Assembly (NCBI GenBank): GCA_020809705.1 | Contig: CP085835.1 | Coordinates: forward strand, 3,596,001-3,660,000 | Source: Calonectria ilicicola | Lineage: Eukaryota; Ascomycota; Sordariomycetes; Hypocreales; Nectriaceae | Reading direction: 5' to 3' | Length of the DNA: 64,000 nt | Shown: positions 12,847 through 24,071 of the stretch, one piece after another | How positions within the stretch are numbered: the stretch's first letter is position 1 | Layout: each line of letters begins with the position of its first letter | Made by a program: the position numbers and the translations under genes | Notes under the pieces: model-generated | The model's database searches: none | What the model saw: only the letters and a program-made list of their open reading frames with translations | Told to the model about the DNA's origin: nothing

Positions 12847-15800
12847 TAATATCTTTTTTTATTAATCTTATCCTTAAGGCTGGTATAATGGGTTATAGTG
12901 GTTTTTTTATATATATTATTTAAATTTAGATTTATAATTATTTTATTATATTAATATTATATTAGGTAAGGTAATAAAAGTATTTTTTATTTATAAAAAT
13001 TATAAAATTAAAGATTTTATTAATTATATTAATCTTTTTAAAATACCTATTATAGCTTATTTATATTATATAAGTACTAGCCTTTCTTATATAATAGATA
13101 AAGATTTAACTTATTATTCTAAGTATATTTAAAGTTATAAAAGTTATAATTATATAAATATAGAGAGTATAGCTTATATATATTTTTATTATTTTTTATT
13201 TAATTAGTTTAATATATTAATAATAATAATTCTTTATATTATTAAAAAAAGAAAAAATTATATTAATAATATTTAAAAATATAAAATAAATTAAACTTAT
13301 TATATACTTCTTTAAAAGCTTCTTAAAAGATTATCTTAAAGACTTAATTTTAAATAATAGTAATATTTATTAAATTAAAATGCCTAGAGAAATTAAAGGA
13401 TAATCTAGAAGAGTAAGATATTAGAGTAATAGAGGTAGTAGAGGCTAAGATTATAATAGAGGAGGGCCTTTTTTAGAGATAGTATTAGTATTGTATATTA
13501 TTAATATTAATCTCTTTTTCTTATTTATTAAAAGAATGCTTTTAATATTTTTAAATAATATATAAGATATTTAATAGATTTTTAGATTATTTCTTTATAA
13601 TCTTTTTATTTAATTTTAAATTTTCTATCTTTTTTCTTCTTTATAATATTTTCTTAACTTCTTATTATTCTTCTAGGTTTTTTATTTAGGGTTTATATTT
13701 AGGTTCTATATTTATCTAGATACTATTACTAAGTTTTAGTAATAAAATATAGAAAATAAAGTAAATCTTAATATTATCTAAAAGGTTAAATTTATAGTTA
13801 TTTTTTGATATTTTTTTTAATTAGGTATAATCTAATTTATATAAAGTTAATTTTCTTATTTTGTTTTTTTATTATAAGATTTTTTATTACTAAGTAGATT
13901 ATATCTTCTTTTAAAAAGGATAATCGCTTTAGCCTTTTTAGATTATAATATCTTTTTATTATATTATAAATAAACTTAAGTTCTATTTTTATTTTTTTAT
14001 ATAATTTTTTTAGATTATTTAACTTAATTATAGCTTTTATTTAAATTATATTTTTTAAAGGGGCTTAATAAGTATCTAATATAAAGCTAAAGTTAGCTTT
14101 TATTAGTATTATTTTAATACTATAATTATAAAATATATTATATACTAATTATATAATAGGTAATTTTTTTACTTAATTAATTTACTTATAATTAATATAA
14201 TATTATAAATATTATTTAATTTTTTAATTTTAATATTTAGTTTATCTATTTATTTAAAGATAAAAAACTATACTTAGCTTATAGTTTAGCCCTATAAGGG
14301 ATATTAGGCTTTATTAAAACTTAAATATAAAGAATTATTCTTTATTTAAAATGATTTTAGTTGGTAATTTATATATAATAATTATATATTAAAAGAAAAG
14401 GTAAATAAATTATTTTTCTTTTATTACTTTATTATAAGAAAGATAATATATTACTTTTATAAAGTAATTAATAATAATAAAAATACTATTATAATATACT
14501 TTTATAATAAGGTCTATTAATAAAAAAAGGTTAGTAATAAAATCTATTATAATTAAATCTTATAATTATTATATAATAAAGAATAATTATAATAATCTAT
14601 ATAGTTTATATTTTAGTTTTTTAAAATATTAATATAGATTATATTCTTTATATATTTATTTAACTTTCTTTTTTATCTTACTAAAAAAAATATTTATTTG
14701 ATTTATTTAAGGGTTTTATTAATATCTTTGTAGCTATATAAAGGATATTTGTGAATATCCTTTATTAACTCTATTTAGTATTTCTCTAATACTTATAGGT
14801 AATTTGTTTTTTCTTTCTAAAAGTGCTAGATTATATTCTTTAATTTTTCTTAGTAGTAGATTATCTTATTCTATTTATTATATTAGTATTTCTATAGTAA
14901 TGGTTCTGATTGTATATAGTAATCCTTCTACTTTTATAGTAATAATTATTTTCTTTATTTCTATTATTATTTTATTAATTAGGGCTTATTTTAATTCTTT
15001 ATTAATATTATAAATTAATAGTTTTTTTTATATTTTTAGTTTTTTTATATTATAGTTAGATTAGTAGCTGATTATATTAGTATAATTATTCTTAGTTTTT
15101 TTAATATAAATAATTTAATAATTAAATTTAAATAAATATTCTATATATTATAATTATCTTTTATTAAGTTTTTAAATAATTATAAAGTAAATAATATTTT
15201 TATAATTAATATATATTATAATTTTATAATTATTTTTTAAAAAGTATTATTAAAATTCTTTAAAAGTATTAATAATAATAAGGAATTCTTTATTATAAAT
15301 AAAGTAATTTAATTTAAAATTATATAACTTATATAAATAAAATATTATAAGATATAAGTTTTCTTATTTATCTTATTATCCAATCTAGGCCCCTAGGGTG
15401 AAATCTAATATATTAATTTCTAGCTTTATAGGCTTATTAGGGTTGAATATTATAAGAATAAGTTCTTTTAAAATAGCATTTTTTATAATTTTAAATAATT
15501 ATTATATTTTATTTTCTTATTAAAAGATAATTCCTTTCTTAATTAATTCTATTATACTTAAAATGATTTTATTAAATCTTTTAATAAATCTTTAGTAATA
15601 ATTAGTAAATCTAAGAAAGGCTTATACTTCTTTTATATTAATAGATTTCTTTTAATCTTTTATTATAATAACTTTTTTAAATCTATATAAATTTTATTAA
15701 GATTAATAATATATTTTAGAAATTCTATTTTTTAAATATAGAATTTACTTTTTTTAATTTAATTAAAAGTTTAATATTTTAGAGAGCTTTTAAAATCTTA

Positions 15801-18800
15801 TAAATATATTCTTTATATTCTTTTTTATTTTTAAAAAAATAAAAATATTATTTAAATAATAAATAATAAAGATATTTAAGTATTTTTATAATATATTAAT
15901 TATTATTTATTAAAATAATATTAATATATTTATAAATTTAAAAAATATAATTAGATATTTAAATAATTTAAATTTTATTTAAAAAGTAATTTTCTATTTA
16001 TATTCTTTTTTAATATAAATAAGATTATATACTCCTTTAAGATCTAATATAATAAAGATATTAGTTTTATAAAAATAATTCTTTATTTTATTAATTAATA
16101 ATAATAAAATATAATATTTAATAATAATATTATTAAGCTATTAATAGTTTATAATAAGATATAGCTTTTTATTTTTCTTAAATATAAATATAATAAAATA
16201 ATTAGCTTTAAAGTTTAAAATATAAATATATTCTTTTTTAAATATATCTTAAATATATTTTTTAAAATATTAAGCTTAATTTAATTAAGATTATAAATAG
16301 AGTAAAATTAGATATTAGATCTATCTTTAAAAATGATTTTATAATCTTACTAACTAAACTTAGGTAGTCTAATATCTAGTTCTTTTATAAAGAGCTTTTT
16401 ATAGATTTAGTATTATAGGGGTATATTATATAATTTATTTATTTTTATTTTAACTTTTATTTTTTTAAAGCTTTTATTAATTTATTAGAATTATATTTTA
16501 AAATAAATAATTATTTATTATTTTTATTTTTTTTAATTATTTTTATATTTATATTTTATTTTTTAAGTAATAAAGATTCTTCTTTATTTATATCTTTTAT
16601 TTAATTAAGATTAGAAGTTTAAGATCTTTTATTATTTTTTATAAAAATATTATTAATTATATTATACTTCTTAAATATTTATACCTAGCTAGTATATTAG
16701 TAAATATTAGGGTTATATTAGTATAATTATAGATACTTTAAAATTAGATTATATTATCTAATATTAATAATATTAAAGATTATTTTTTAATTCTTTTCTT
16801 TAATAAAGATTTTTAAATAATTAATCTTTTTATTTATAATATTATTATTATATTTAAAAGGTATTTTTTTATATTAATAATTTTATATAAGTTAACTTTT
16901 ATTATTTATAATAATTAAAATTTATTAATTATTTAAGAATTTATATAATTTTACTTAATTTTATTATTTATTATAATATTATATTATTTTCTTTTAATTC
17001 TTATTTTTATTTTTAATTATTATTAAGATTACTCTTTAGTTATAAAGTATAGAGCTTTTTAAGAAGTTCTTTTGGTAATTTTAGGGGTTATTGCTTTAGC
17101 TGCTTCTATTACTCTTCTATAGAAGGCTCTACTTATTTTTTAGTTTTATTTAGTATTAAGTTATTACTTTATTTATTATATAGATATTATATTTAGGATT
17201 TTAATATTTATTTTAAAGTAATTTATTATAATTAAGGAATTTAAGTTTATCTAATTCTAATATAATAAATTAATAATAAAGGTTTTTTTTATTATTTTAT
17301 ATTAATTAAAGTATCTTTTATAAATATAATAAATAATTATATTTTCTATTTTAATAAAAAAATATACTATATATTATTTTTATTTTATATATTAAAGGTA
17401 ATTATAATTATAATAGCTTATTTATAAAATATTCTTATATTTTTTATATATTATATTTAATTTAGAATTATTCTTCTTATATTAGATAGATTGAGGATTA
17501 TAGTTTTCTAATTGCTATTTATTTTATATAAGTAGAAAGATTTTATCTCTATTTTATAAAAGTTCCTTAATTTATTAGATTATTCTTTTAATATTAATTA
17601 TTTATTTTTTATTTTTATTTTTATTATAAGTATAGGTATTTTACTATATTAGTACTTTATTAATATATATATTTAAAATAGATATAAAGATTTCTATCTT
17701 CTTGGCTTATTTTAATTATTTATAGGGAAAATAGGATTAGCCTTTTTATTAGGTTGATTATGCTTTTTAGATAGTTTTATTGATTTTTTATTATAAAGTA
17801 AGTTTTACTTTATATAACTTATAGTTTTTTATATATTATTTAATTATAATAATTAATTTATATTTTTTAATAATAATAAGAATAACTTTTTCTATAATAT
17901 TCTTTTTTCTTTTTAATATTAAGATTTATTAAATTTTTATAATATTAAATTATTTTTATTCTTTTAATATAAGTTTAAATTAATTTCTTATTTTTAAAAA
18001 ATAATATTTAAAAGATTTATATTCTTTTTTTTATAATTAAAATAAGTAATCTTATTTTTATTATACTTTTAAATAGTATTAAGTTCTATTGGTCTTAAAT
18101 AAGTCCTATATATAATATTTTATTATTTATTTTAGGTTTTTTTTTATTTAAGATATATAAGTTTTTATTATTTTAAGTATATTCTTTATATTAATTAAAT
18201 TATTTTTTATTAATTTTAATAATACTTTTAATATATTTTAAGAATTTTTTTAATTAATCTTCTTTATAAATTTTATTTTTAACTTTACATTTTAAATCTT
18301 TATAATAAAGTTTTATTAATATATTATTATTTTAAGCTATTTATATTATAATTCTTTTAAATTTAATTAAATATTAATTATAAAATTTTATTTATTTAAA
18401 CTTATATAATTAATTTATAATTTATTATTTTATATTAATTATATTAAAATTATTTTTAATAATAATCTTAAAATTTTCTTAATTTTTAAAGATTTCTTAA
18501 ATTTCTTTAATTTACTTAATATTATCTTTATTTTCTAAATAATCTTTTATAATAAATTTAAATTATACTTTTATATTTTTTAAAAAAGGGTTTTAATATA
18601 TAGTATTTAGGTTTTAGGAGTTATAAGTTAAATTAAGAAAAAGTAGAAGTATTCTTTTATTTGGATAAGGAAGGGGACTATATTAGTAGCTTTTTCTAGA
18701 AAGGGCTTTAAGATTGGGGGTCTTAGAATTTTATTAATATTTTTACTTTTATTTTCTTTAATTATAATAGTTCTAGCTTTTTTTATTTTAAATTATATTT

Positions 18801-18947
18801 ATATATTTATAAGTTTCTTTTTAATTTATTATAATTTTATAATTAATTTAGTATTATTAGGAGGAGTAATAGTAGTAAAGTTCTTTTTAAATATTATTAT
18901 TATTTAATTATTAATATAAATAATTAATTAAATAAAAGCTTTTAATA

Positions 18948-19343
18948 TATAATAATCTAATTAATTCCTAACTTAATAAACTAATTAAAATAAAGGATTT
19001 ATTATTAATAAAATAATTAAATATATTATAATAAATAAAATAATAAAAGTATTATATTAAGTAATAGTTAATTATAATTAAGGTAATTAAATTATATTAA
19101 AAGCTAGATAGTATTAGCTATAAGGGCAGATTCTAACCTATCTATATACTTATTATTTAATAGGTACTTATTATATTAGTTCTATTTAATATATTAGTGA
19201 TTATAGTAATGATCATAGGATAATCACTAATATTATAAGTGATTACTTATAAGTACTTCCTTATTGGTTGGTATGGGGCTATAGGGTAGGTGAGCATCGT
19301 TTCTGCCTTGTTTGACCGCCCAGGCGTGTCATGGGTTATAACA
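18948..19343 (-). repeat. 396-bp type-A LTR embedded in element C
   Basis: It is a full-length partner of 480-875. Its right end (19,257-19,343) is almost unmutated. It lies between two copies of the element leader, as expected if a type-A element inserted into element C and most of it was later removed by recombination. Confidence 0.8.
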
Positions 19344-19540
19344 ATTTTCTTTAATTGTAGTGGTTCTAGCTTTTTCTACTTTAAGTTATGCTTATGTATT
19401 TATAAGTTTTTTCTTAATTTATTATAGTTTTATAGTTAATTTAATATTATTAGGAGAAGTAATAGTAATAGGATTCTTTCTAAATATTATTATTATTTAA
19501 TTATTAATATAGGTAATTAATTAAATAAAAGCTTTTAATA

Positions 19541-19931
19541 TATAATAATTTAATTAATTCCTAATTTAATAAATTAATTAAAATAAAGGGTTTATTATTA
19601 ATAGAATAATTAAATATATTATAATAAAATAAAGTAATAAAAGTATTATATTAAGTAATAGTCAATTATAATTAAAATAATCTAATTATATTAAAAATTA
19701 ATTAATTCTATTTCTTATAATAAGATCTAATCTATCTATATATTATTATTCTATTTTAATATATATAGTGCATTTAGTGTACTAAGTATAATATCTTTTA
19801 TATTTATTATAATAGTTGCCTTTATTACTCCTTATTTAATTGGTCATATATAATTATAGGGTAGCTGGTTTCTTACAGGGTATGGCATTCTACCATCCTA
19901 GACTGCCCTGGGTATGATATGGGTTGTAACA
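19541..19931 (-). repeat. 391-bp LTR of element C (right; own 5' LTR)
   Basis: It ends ATGGGTTGTAACA and is followed by the CATAT target duplication. The final ~80 bp keep normal base composition. Confidence 0.9.
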
Positions 19932-20521
19932 CATATACACACTTAAGCTTAATAATATTAACAAAAGGTTATAAAAATATAGGCCAAGTATTATAATAAA
20001 AGATATATTATTATAAAGTATAAAAAAAATAGATTATTAGTTTATTTATAAGGAACTTTAGATTTAAGTATAAGAAGCTTATACCTAAGTTTATTAAGAT
20101 TATTATTATTAAAAGAATAAAATAATAGGCTTATAAGGTATATCTACCTAAATAATACTAATAAATATATAATATTTTCTTAGTCTTCTTACTTAAACCT
20201 TAGAAAGATATTAAAAATAGTACTATTATCTATTTATTAAAGCTAACTAAAGAAAAGAATAAATAGAAAATTAAGAAAATTATTATATATAAAGATAATA
20301 ATAATAAAATATTATATTAAATTAAATAGATTAAATAATTTATAAAATATAATATATAAAAATCTAAAGCTTATTTTAAAAATATAATAATTTTAATATA
20401 TAAATACTATAAGTAAATTAAAAGAATATATAAAAAATAGAATAATAAGATATAAGGATAATACCACTTTTACTAAATCCTCTTAAAGCTTAAAAATAAG
20501 TTTTTAAAAGAAGGAAATAAT

Positions 20522-20736
20522 TATAAAAATATAGAACTAAAAGAACTAATTAAGTATATATATTAAATATATATTAGTATAAGATATTATAGGGCAAGGA
20601 CATCTATAATAATATTATATAATGAGTGTAGGTAAATGGTTCTATAGTTTATTAAGTTAAAGTCTTGGTAATAAGAATAGAGGTTTATTGTAGTTCTATT
20701 TATGCTTTACCCTAGTTGTGAATCCAGTTCGTTACA
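20522..20736 (+). repeat. 215-bp LTR, right LTR of Gypsy B
   Basis: It ends in CGTTACA and is followed by ATATA (20,737-20,741), matching 7,465-7,469. The outer ~100 bp escaped RIP. Confidence 0.9.
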
Positions 20737-20795
20737 ATATAATTACCTAGAAAGATATTAAGATAAATCCTATGTAAGTTCAATTTATTAAAAAT
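20737..20795 (+). mobile_element. Gypsy family-1 copy, right part
   Basis: This continues the copy interrupted at 7,469. It aligns with about 10,390-10,440 (ATTACxTAGAAAGATATTAA) and then loses similarity near 20,795, so this copy is truncated at both ends. Confidence 0.7.
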
Positions 20796-21400
20796 TAAAT
20801 CTAACTCTTTAATAAAAATACTTACTTTTCTAAGTATTACTAGTAAATAATAAAGACCTTTAATATAACTATATATAAAGTATAGGATTATATTAAAAGA
20901 TTAATTATATTTATTAATATAATTAAAATATAATAAAACTAATATATAATTTTTATTTATATCTCTTATTTAATAGATTTATTAATAATCTTAAATATTA
21001 CTAATAAGTACTTAATAATAATCCTTAAAAGTATTATTAATTAATTAATCTTAATCTCCTAAACTTCTTTTTTAATTAATATCTTAACTAAAGGTAAATA
21101 TCTAATAGTAAAATAAAATAAGGTATTAAAAAAAAAGCTTTTTAAGAACTCTTTAAAAGTTTTTAAACTTATATATAAAAGATAAATAAGTAATAAAATT
21201 AAATTAAAATTAAATTATAAGATATATATAATAGGATTCCTATTTTAAATACTAATAAATTACTTTTAATATATTAAGGTATTTAAAAATTAAGTATTAA
21301 GTATTAATTAAGTACTTAATAATAATAAAATCATTATATAACAATTAATACCCTAAAAGAATAAATAGAAACTACACTATCTACAATAAAAAAGTTATTT
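20796..21400. other. AT-rich sequence, no gene
   Basis: RIP-like AT-rich DNA with no recognisable protein relic and no match noticed to the other elements. Composition changes abruptly to normal at about 21,400. Confidence 0.5.
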
Positions 21401-21585
21401 AAATTAGAGGAACTTCGAATCCTAGCTGTTCTATTTCTTTTATTACTCGCCCCAGAAGGCGCTCATCCAACCTCTGTATTGAAACTCCGATACGGAGATA
21501 TTAGAGTTATTCTTGCAAGGGACCCAGCCCGAGCTCCGAGGCCCTCAGCCCAAGCTCCAGGAGCCTCAGTCCGAGCTCAGCGGCA
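21401..21585. repeat. GC-balanced low-complexity block rich in AGCTC/GAGCTC
   Basis: From about 21,525 the sequence is a degenerate array of CCGAGCTC, CTCAGCC and AGCTCAG units running into the left arm of the 86-bp inverted repeat. No credible ORF. Confidence 0.5.
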
Positions 21586-21671
21586 GCTCAGCTTAGAGCG
21601 GCAGGAGCTCAGCTCTGGAAACGGAAATGGATTTTGGTACGCTTGAGTTTCGTCTCCGAGTATATTGGTAT
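21586..21671 (+). repeat. 86-bp inverted repeat, left arm
   Basis: It matches the reverse complement of 24,550-24,635 over 86 bp with three mismatches. The arms bound a 3,050-bp unit holding three predicted genes. Both arms run, on their outer sides, into AGCTCA-rich low-complexity sequence. Confidence 0.85.
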
Positions 21672-22178
21672 TTGATGCAAAGGCCAATGGGGGAATCGGT
21701 CATGAATAGTGCTTGGTTCCCATGTTTCTGGTTGGTCTTGTAAGACAACTTTCCCTGTTTGAGTTTTGCAAAGGGTCAGAATAGTTTGACCTGGATATTT
21801 TGTCTTTTGCTTCCTATTCCTTTTTTCGCCTGAAGAATTCTTCCTCTTGGCCGATTTTAGCTTCTGGATACCTCCTGCTGGGGATGGCGCTGAATGCTGT
21901 TGTCGGGAAGACACCGCGACCGTCAAGTTATCGGATCGGATAGATCTAGAAGCAAGAGGATTTGAAATCGTCGTATTTTGTTGTCTTGGTGTTGTGCCAG
22001 GTGTGTGGAGTGGCCTCAGTGTGCTGAGCTCGTTTTGAAGGGTTGTGATTCTAGTTTGCAGTTCAAGGACAAGCTCGTCGCGATCCCTAAGCTGCGTTTC
22101 AAGGCTTGCGACTTGGTTCCGAAGTAATTCAACGCAGCACTGATCTTGGGCCATTGGGCATAGTGGCGTGGTTCGCAT
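21609..22178 (-). CDS. Orphan coiled-coil protein with basic tract (189 aa)
   Basis: I do not recognise this protein. A single open frame gives 189 residues; a second ATG at residue 9 could also serve as start. Residues ~20-55 form a heptad-like leucine/glutamate/arginine helix (LLRNQVASLETQLRD and onward), predicting a coiled coil. Residues ~60-110 are Ser/Thr/Pro-rich, and residues ~107-127 are strongly basic (KSAKRKNSS, EKRNRKQKTK), a plausible nuclear or nucleic-acid-binding tract. The layout is reminiscent of short bZIP-like or DNA-binding proteins, but no basic-leucine-zipper signature is present. It is divergent from the gene at 22,633, and its 3' end lies inside the left arm of the inverted repeat. 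The open frame could still be chance. Confidence 0.45.
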   Translation of the reverse strand: MRTTPLCPMAQDQCCVELLRNQVASLETQLRDRDELVLELQTRITTLQNELSTLRPLHTPGTTPRQQNTTISNPLASRSIRSDNLTVAVSSRQQHSAPSPAGGIQKLKSAKRKNSSGEKRNRKQKTKYPGQTILTLCKTQTGKVVLQDQPETWEPSTIHDRFPHWPLHQIPIYSETKLKRTKIHFRFQS

Positions 22179-22252
22179 TCGCAGTCATTCTTTAGGACAA
22201 ATTGAGAAAGACGAGGGACGTCGATTACGATGTTGGGCAGTGTCACAAAGCG

Positions 22253-22312
22253 CGCTATGCCTAAAACAGGGGTTGGAAAAGTGCTTTTCTAACTCCTGTT
22301 TTAGGAATAGCG
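22253..22312. repeat. 60-bp imperfect palindrome (foldback)
   Basis: 22,253-22,281 and 22,284-22,312 are 29-base arms with three mismatches and a 2-base loop. Two of the mismatches are G/A differences that would be G-U pairs in RNA. It sits between the divergent genes at 22,178 and 22,633. Confidence 0.75.
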
Positions 22313-22632
22313 TGTTCCTGACCAAGAACAGTGGCGTGTTCTAAGTAATAAAGTACACTTCACGCCGGTGTATGCTACTGGGATTAGACCTACACGGCTT
22401 TTCGCTTTGTATTCACTCCCCTCCCTATGGCCTGTTTTACATCGTTGCTTTTTTCTGACTCCATTTCCGCCCACGGTTGAGGGGGTCCTGGCCGCCAGGA
22501 GGGCGAGTGTATTAACATAAATGACATGCATCCCAGGCGAAGCGTCCGGTTGCCTCACCGGTCTTTTCCTCCCACACTTACCATTTTCAGCTACATTCCT
22601 TTACTACATCTGCAGTCATACTCAACGCACCC

Positions 22633-23226
22633 ATGGGGATCAATCTTTCCTGCCTACCATGGGTTTGGGGCTCTGGAGATCCCAATTCTAAGGGAGACCA
22701 TGATAATTCCCCCCTGCCTATGAATCAGCTTGATTCGAGCCGCTCATTCGAAAGCACAACAAAGGATGATGAGCATTCCTGGCGGGGATCTGCGGAGAAA
22801 TCTGTTTCATATACAACCACCCAAAGGATATTTCGAATACGACACAACCATACCGCCCAAGAACTTGTCACAAACTGGATAAGCAGCAACCATGCTACCA
22901 ATCGGCTTCTTCAAGACTGGAACTGTCGCGGGAGTGGCAGAGCGATCACTATCAAAGTCAGCAACGAGTATTGGACGTTTGGCTTTTGGCCTCTGGGCAT
23001 ATTGGCGAAAAAACCCAATGATGATGCCTTTATTTTGGTGTATGATGAAGCAATCAAGGGACAGATTGAGAGTTATATTCTCGCAAACCAGGCCATAATT
23101 GTGATTCTCCAGTTAAGAGAGCCACCTAAATGGCTCCGGCAATCTAACAATTGCTTTGTGACCGATGGATCAGAGATGGACTCAGCAATGTTGTGGCTAG
23201 TGAAGAGAATAAAGAATGGATTATAG
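22633..23226 (+). CDS. Orphan protein with N-myristoylation-type start (197 aa)
   Basis: I do not recognise this family. A single-exon frame starts at an ATG in good context (CACCCATGG) and gives 197 aa. The N-terminus MGINLSC fits the consensus for N-myristoylation (Gly2, Ser6) with an adjacent Cys7 for palmitoylation, so membrane anchoring is a reasonable inference. Residues ~15-60 are Ser/Asp-rich and probably disordered. From ~65 to the end the protein is more ordered, with repeated Trp residues (NWISSN, QDWNCRG, EYWTFGFWPLG, PPKWLRQ). No signal peptide and no transmembrane segment are evident. It lies inside the inverted-repeat unit, divergent from 21,609-22,178. No RIP signs. Confidence 0.55.
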   Translation: MGINLSCLPWVWGSGDPNSKGDHDNSPLPMNQLDSSRSFESTTKDDEHSWRGSAEKSVSYTTTQRIFRIRHNHTAQELVTNWISSNHATNRLLQDWNCRGSGRAITIKVSNEYWTFGFWPLGILAKKPNDDAFILVYDEAIKGQIESYILANQAIIVILQLREPPKWLRQSNNCFVTDGSEMDSAMLWLVKRIKNGL

Positions 23227-23723
23227 CTTTGAGAAAAAGACGTGTACTAGCCTGTTGCTTTGTCTTCGGTGCCCCGAATATATGATTATTCTATTGGAAA
23301 TGATTTTGTTGTATTTCTTGATTACTATGTAGGCTAACAAGAATGTCACACTTGCTACAAATGATTAGGCTAAAAGCCTTATCAAGAGTTTTTTTGTTTT
23401 TGTTTTTTGACATTATCCTCCTGGGGAAATGCTGGCGTTCCATGCAATGAATCTATCACACAACGTCAACAGCTGGTACCCTTTGGCGAACACACCTTCC
23501 GCATTTAGCGATCTCGTGTGATGAATCTGGGCATGCCCCAACATGACCTGACTGGTACCCCTTCAATTCACTTATAGACATGTTAAGTAATGTTAGGTGG
23601 TAGATAGAAGACTGACGTGAATGTCGAATTCCAGTATAAATTTGGCTATTCAGTCGATTGCCCTATTGCAACGACCTCATTATTTTCAACACTTAGTTTC
23701 TACTCGCGATATTTACATCCGAG
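23227..23723. other. Intergenic with a TATA-like box
   Basis: No gene seen. A TATAAATT box at ~23,636 lies ~90 bp upstream of the ATG at 23,724. A T-rich tract lies at 23,390-23,410. Confidence 0.4.
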
Positions 23724-24071
23724 ATGGAGCCTAGCAAATACTCATATATGTGGCAGTCGGTGATGGTCAGCTTTGGTGCGTGAAACCTGCCGCCATGAGA
23801 TTTTGTATTGACAAAGCTAGTTGCAAGTGGAATTATACAGGATAATCAGGTAGTGCATTTAGGCACCGTGAAGGCCATAAAGAACGAAGACTTACTTTCG
23901 TGGACTCGGAAATATTTCAAAGATGATGAATCTATTGGCATCAGTATAGTAGGTTCAGAGCTGCAGGGCAAAGAATTTGATCTAGATGGGTGCAGGTATC
24001 GCGTGGAGCTGGGCGACACAAAATTTCGGGATACTACTGCAGTAGAGCTTGAACTTCACCGTATTGATTGA
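23724..24071 (+). CDS. Small two-exon orphan protein (about 100 aa)
   Basis: Proposed model: exon 1 23,724-23,775, intron 23,776-23,820 (45 bp, donor GTGCGT, acceptor CTAG), exon 2 23,821-24,071. The join is phase 1 and restores one frame to a TGA at 24,069. The product starts MEPSKYSYMWQSVMVSF and continues VASGIIQDNQVV. It has a charged C-terminal half (GSELQGKEFDLDGCRY) and no recognised domain. The TATA-like box ~90 bp upstream and the clean splice join favour a real gene, but the intron is near the minimum size and lacks a strong branch point. It is the third gene of the inverted-repeat unit. Confidence 0.4.

Larger units (their letters stand above)
12456..19931 (-). mobile_element. LTR retrotransposon C (Gypsy, minus strand) nested inside Gypsy B
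   Basis: 391-bp LTRs lie at 12,456-12,846 and 19,541-19,931, with the target duplication CATAT at 12,451-12,455 and 19,932-19,936. The coding direction is minus: 15,844-15,858 read backwards encodes YLDDI with both D codons turned to N, followed by an IFIFxKN-like stretch. A purine-rich tract adjoins the LTR at 12,847 on the minus strand. Near its own 5' end the element carries an extra 396-bp type-A LTR (18,948-19,343) and a duplicated ~200-bp leader (18,755-18,947 and 19,344-19,540). All frames are destroyed by RIP; the ORF at 14,804-15,013 is low-complexity AT sequence. Confidence 0.85.
7470..20736 (+). mobile_element. Gypsy family-1 retrotransposon B, full length, interrupted by element C
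   Basis: It has 215-bp LTRs at 7,470-7,684 and 20,522-20,736 and the target duplication ATATA at 7,465-7,469 and 20,737-20,741. After subtracting the nested element C and its 5-bp duplication, its own length is 5,786 bp, against 5,788 bp for the sister copy at 51,316-57,103. Plus-strand relics: RT YLDD-like motif near 10,230 and RNase H near 10,690-10,900 (a DxSTKAI block, then PIAYQLRKLSS-like). A purine-rich tract precedes the 3' LTR. Every frame is closed by RIP stops. Confidence 0.9.

Noticed and set aside
14804..15013. 69-codon plus ORF, hydrophobic
   Set aside because: AT-biased codons inside the minus-strand pol of element C; chance frame.
1..21400. AT-rich islands as mitochondrial or plasmid DNA
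   Set aside because: LTR pairs, target duplications and readable Gypsy, Copia and Fot1 relics with transition-type damage show that they are RIPed nuclear transposons.
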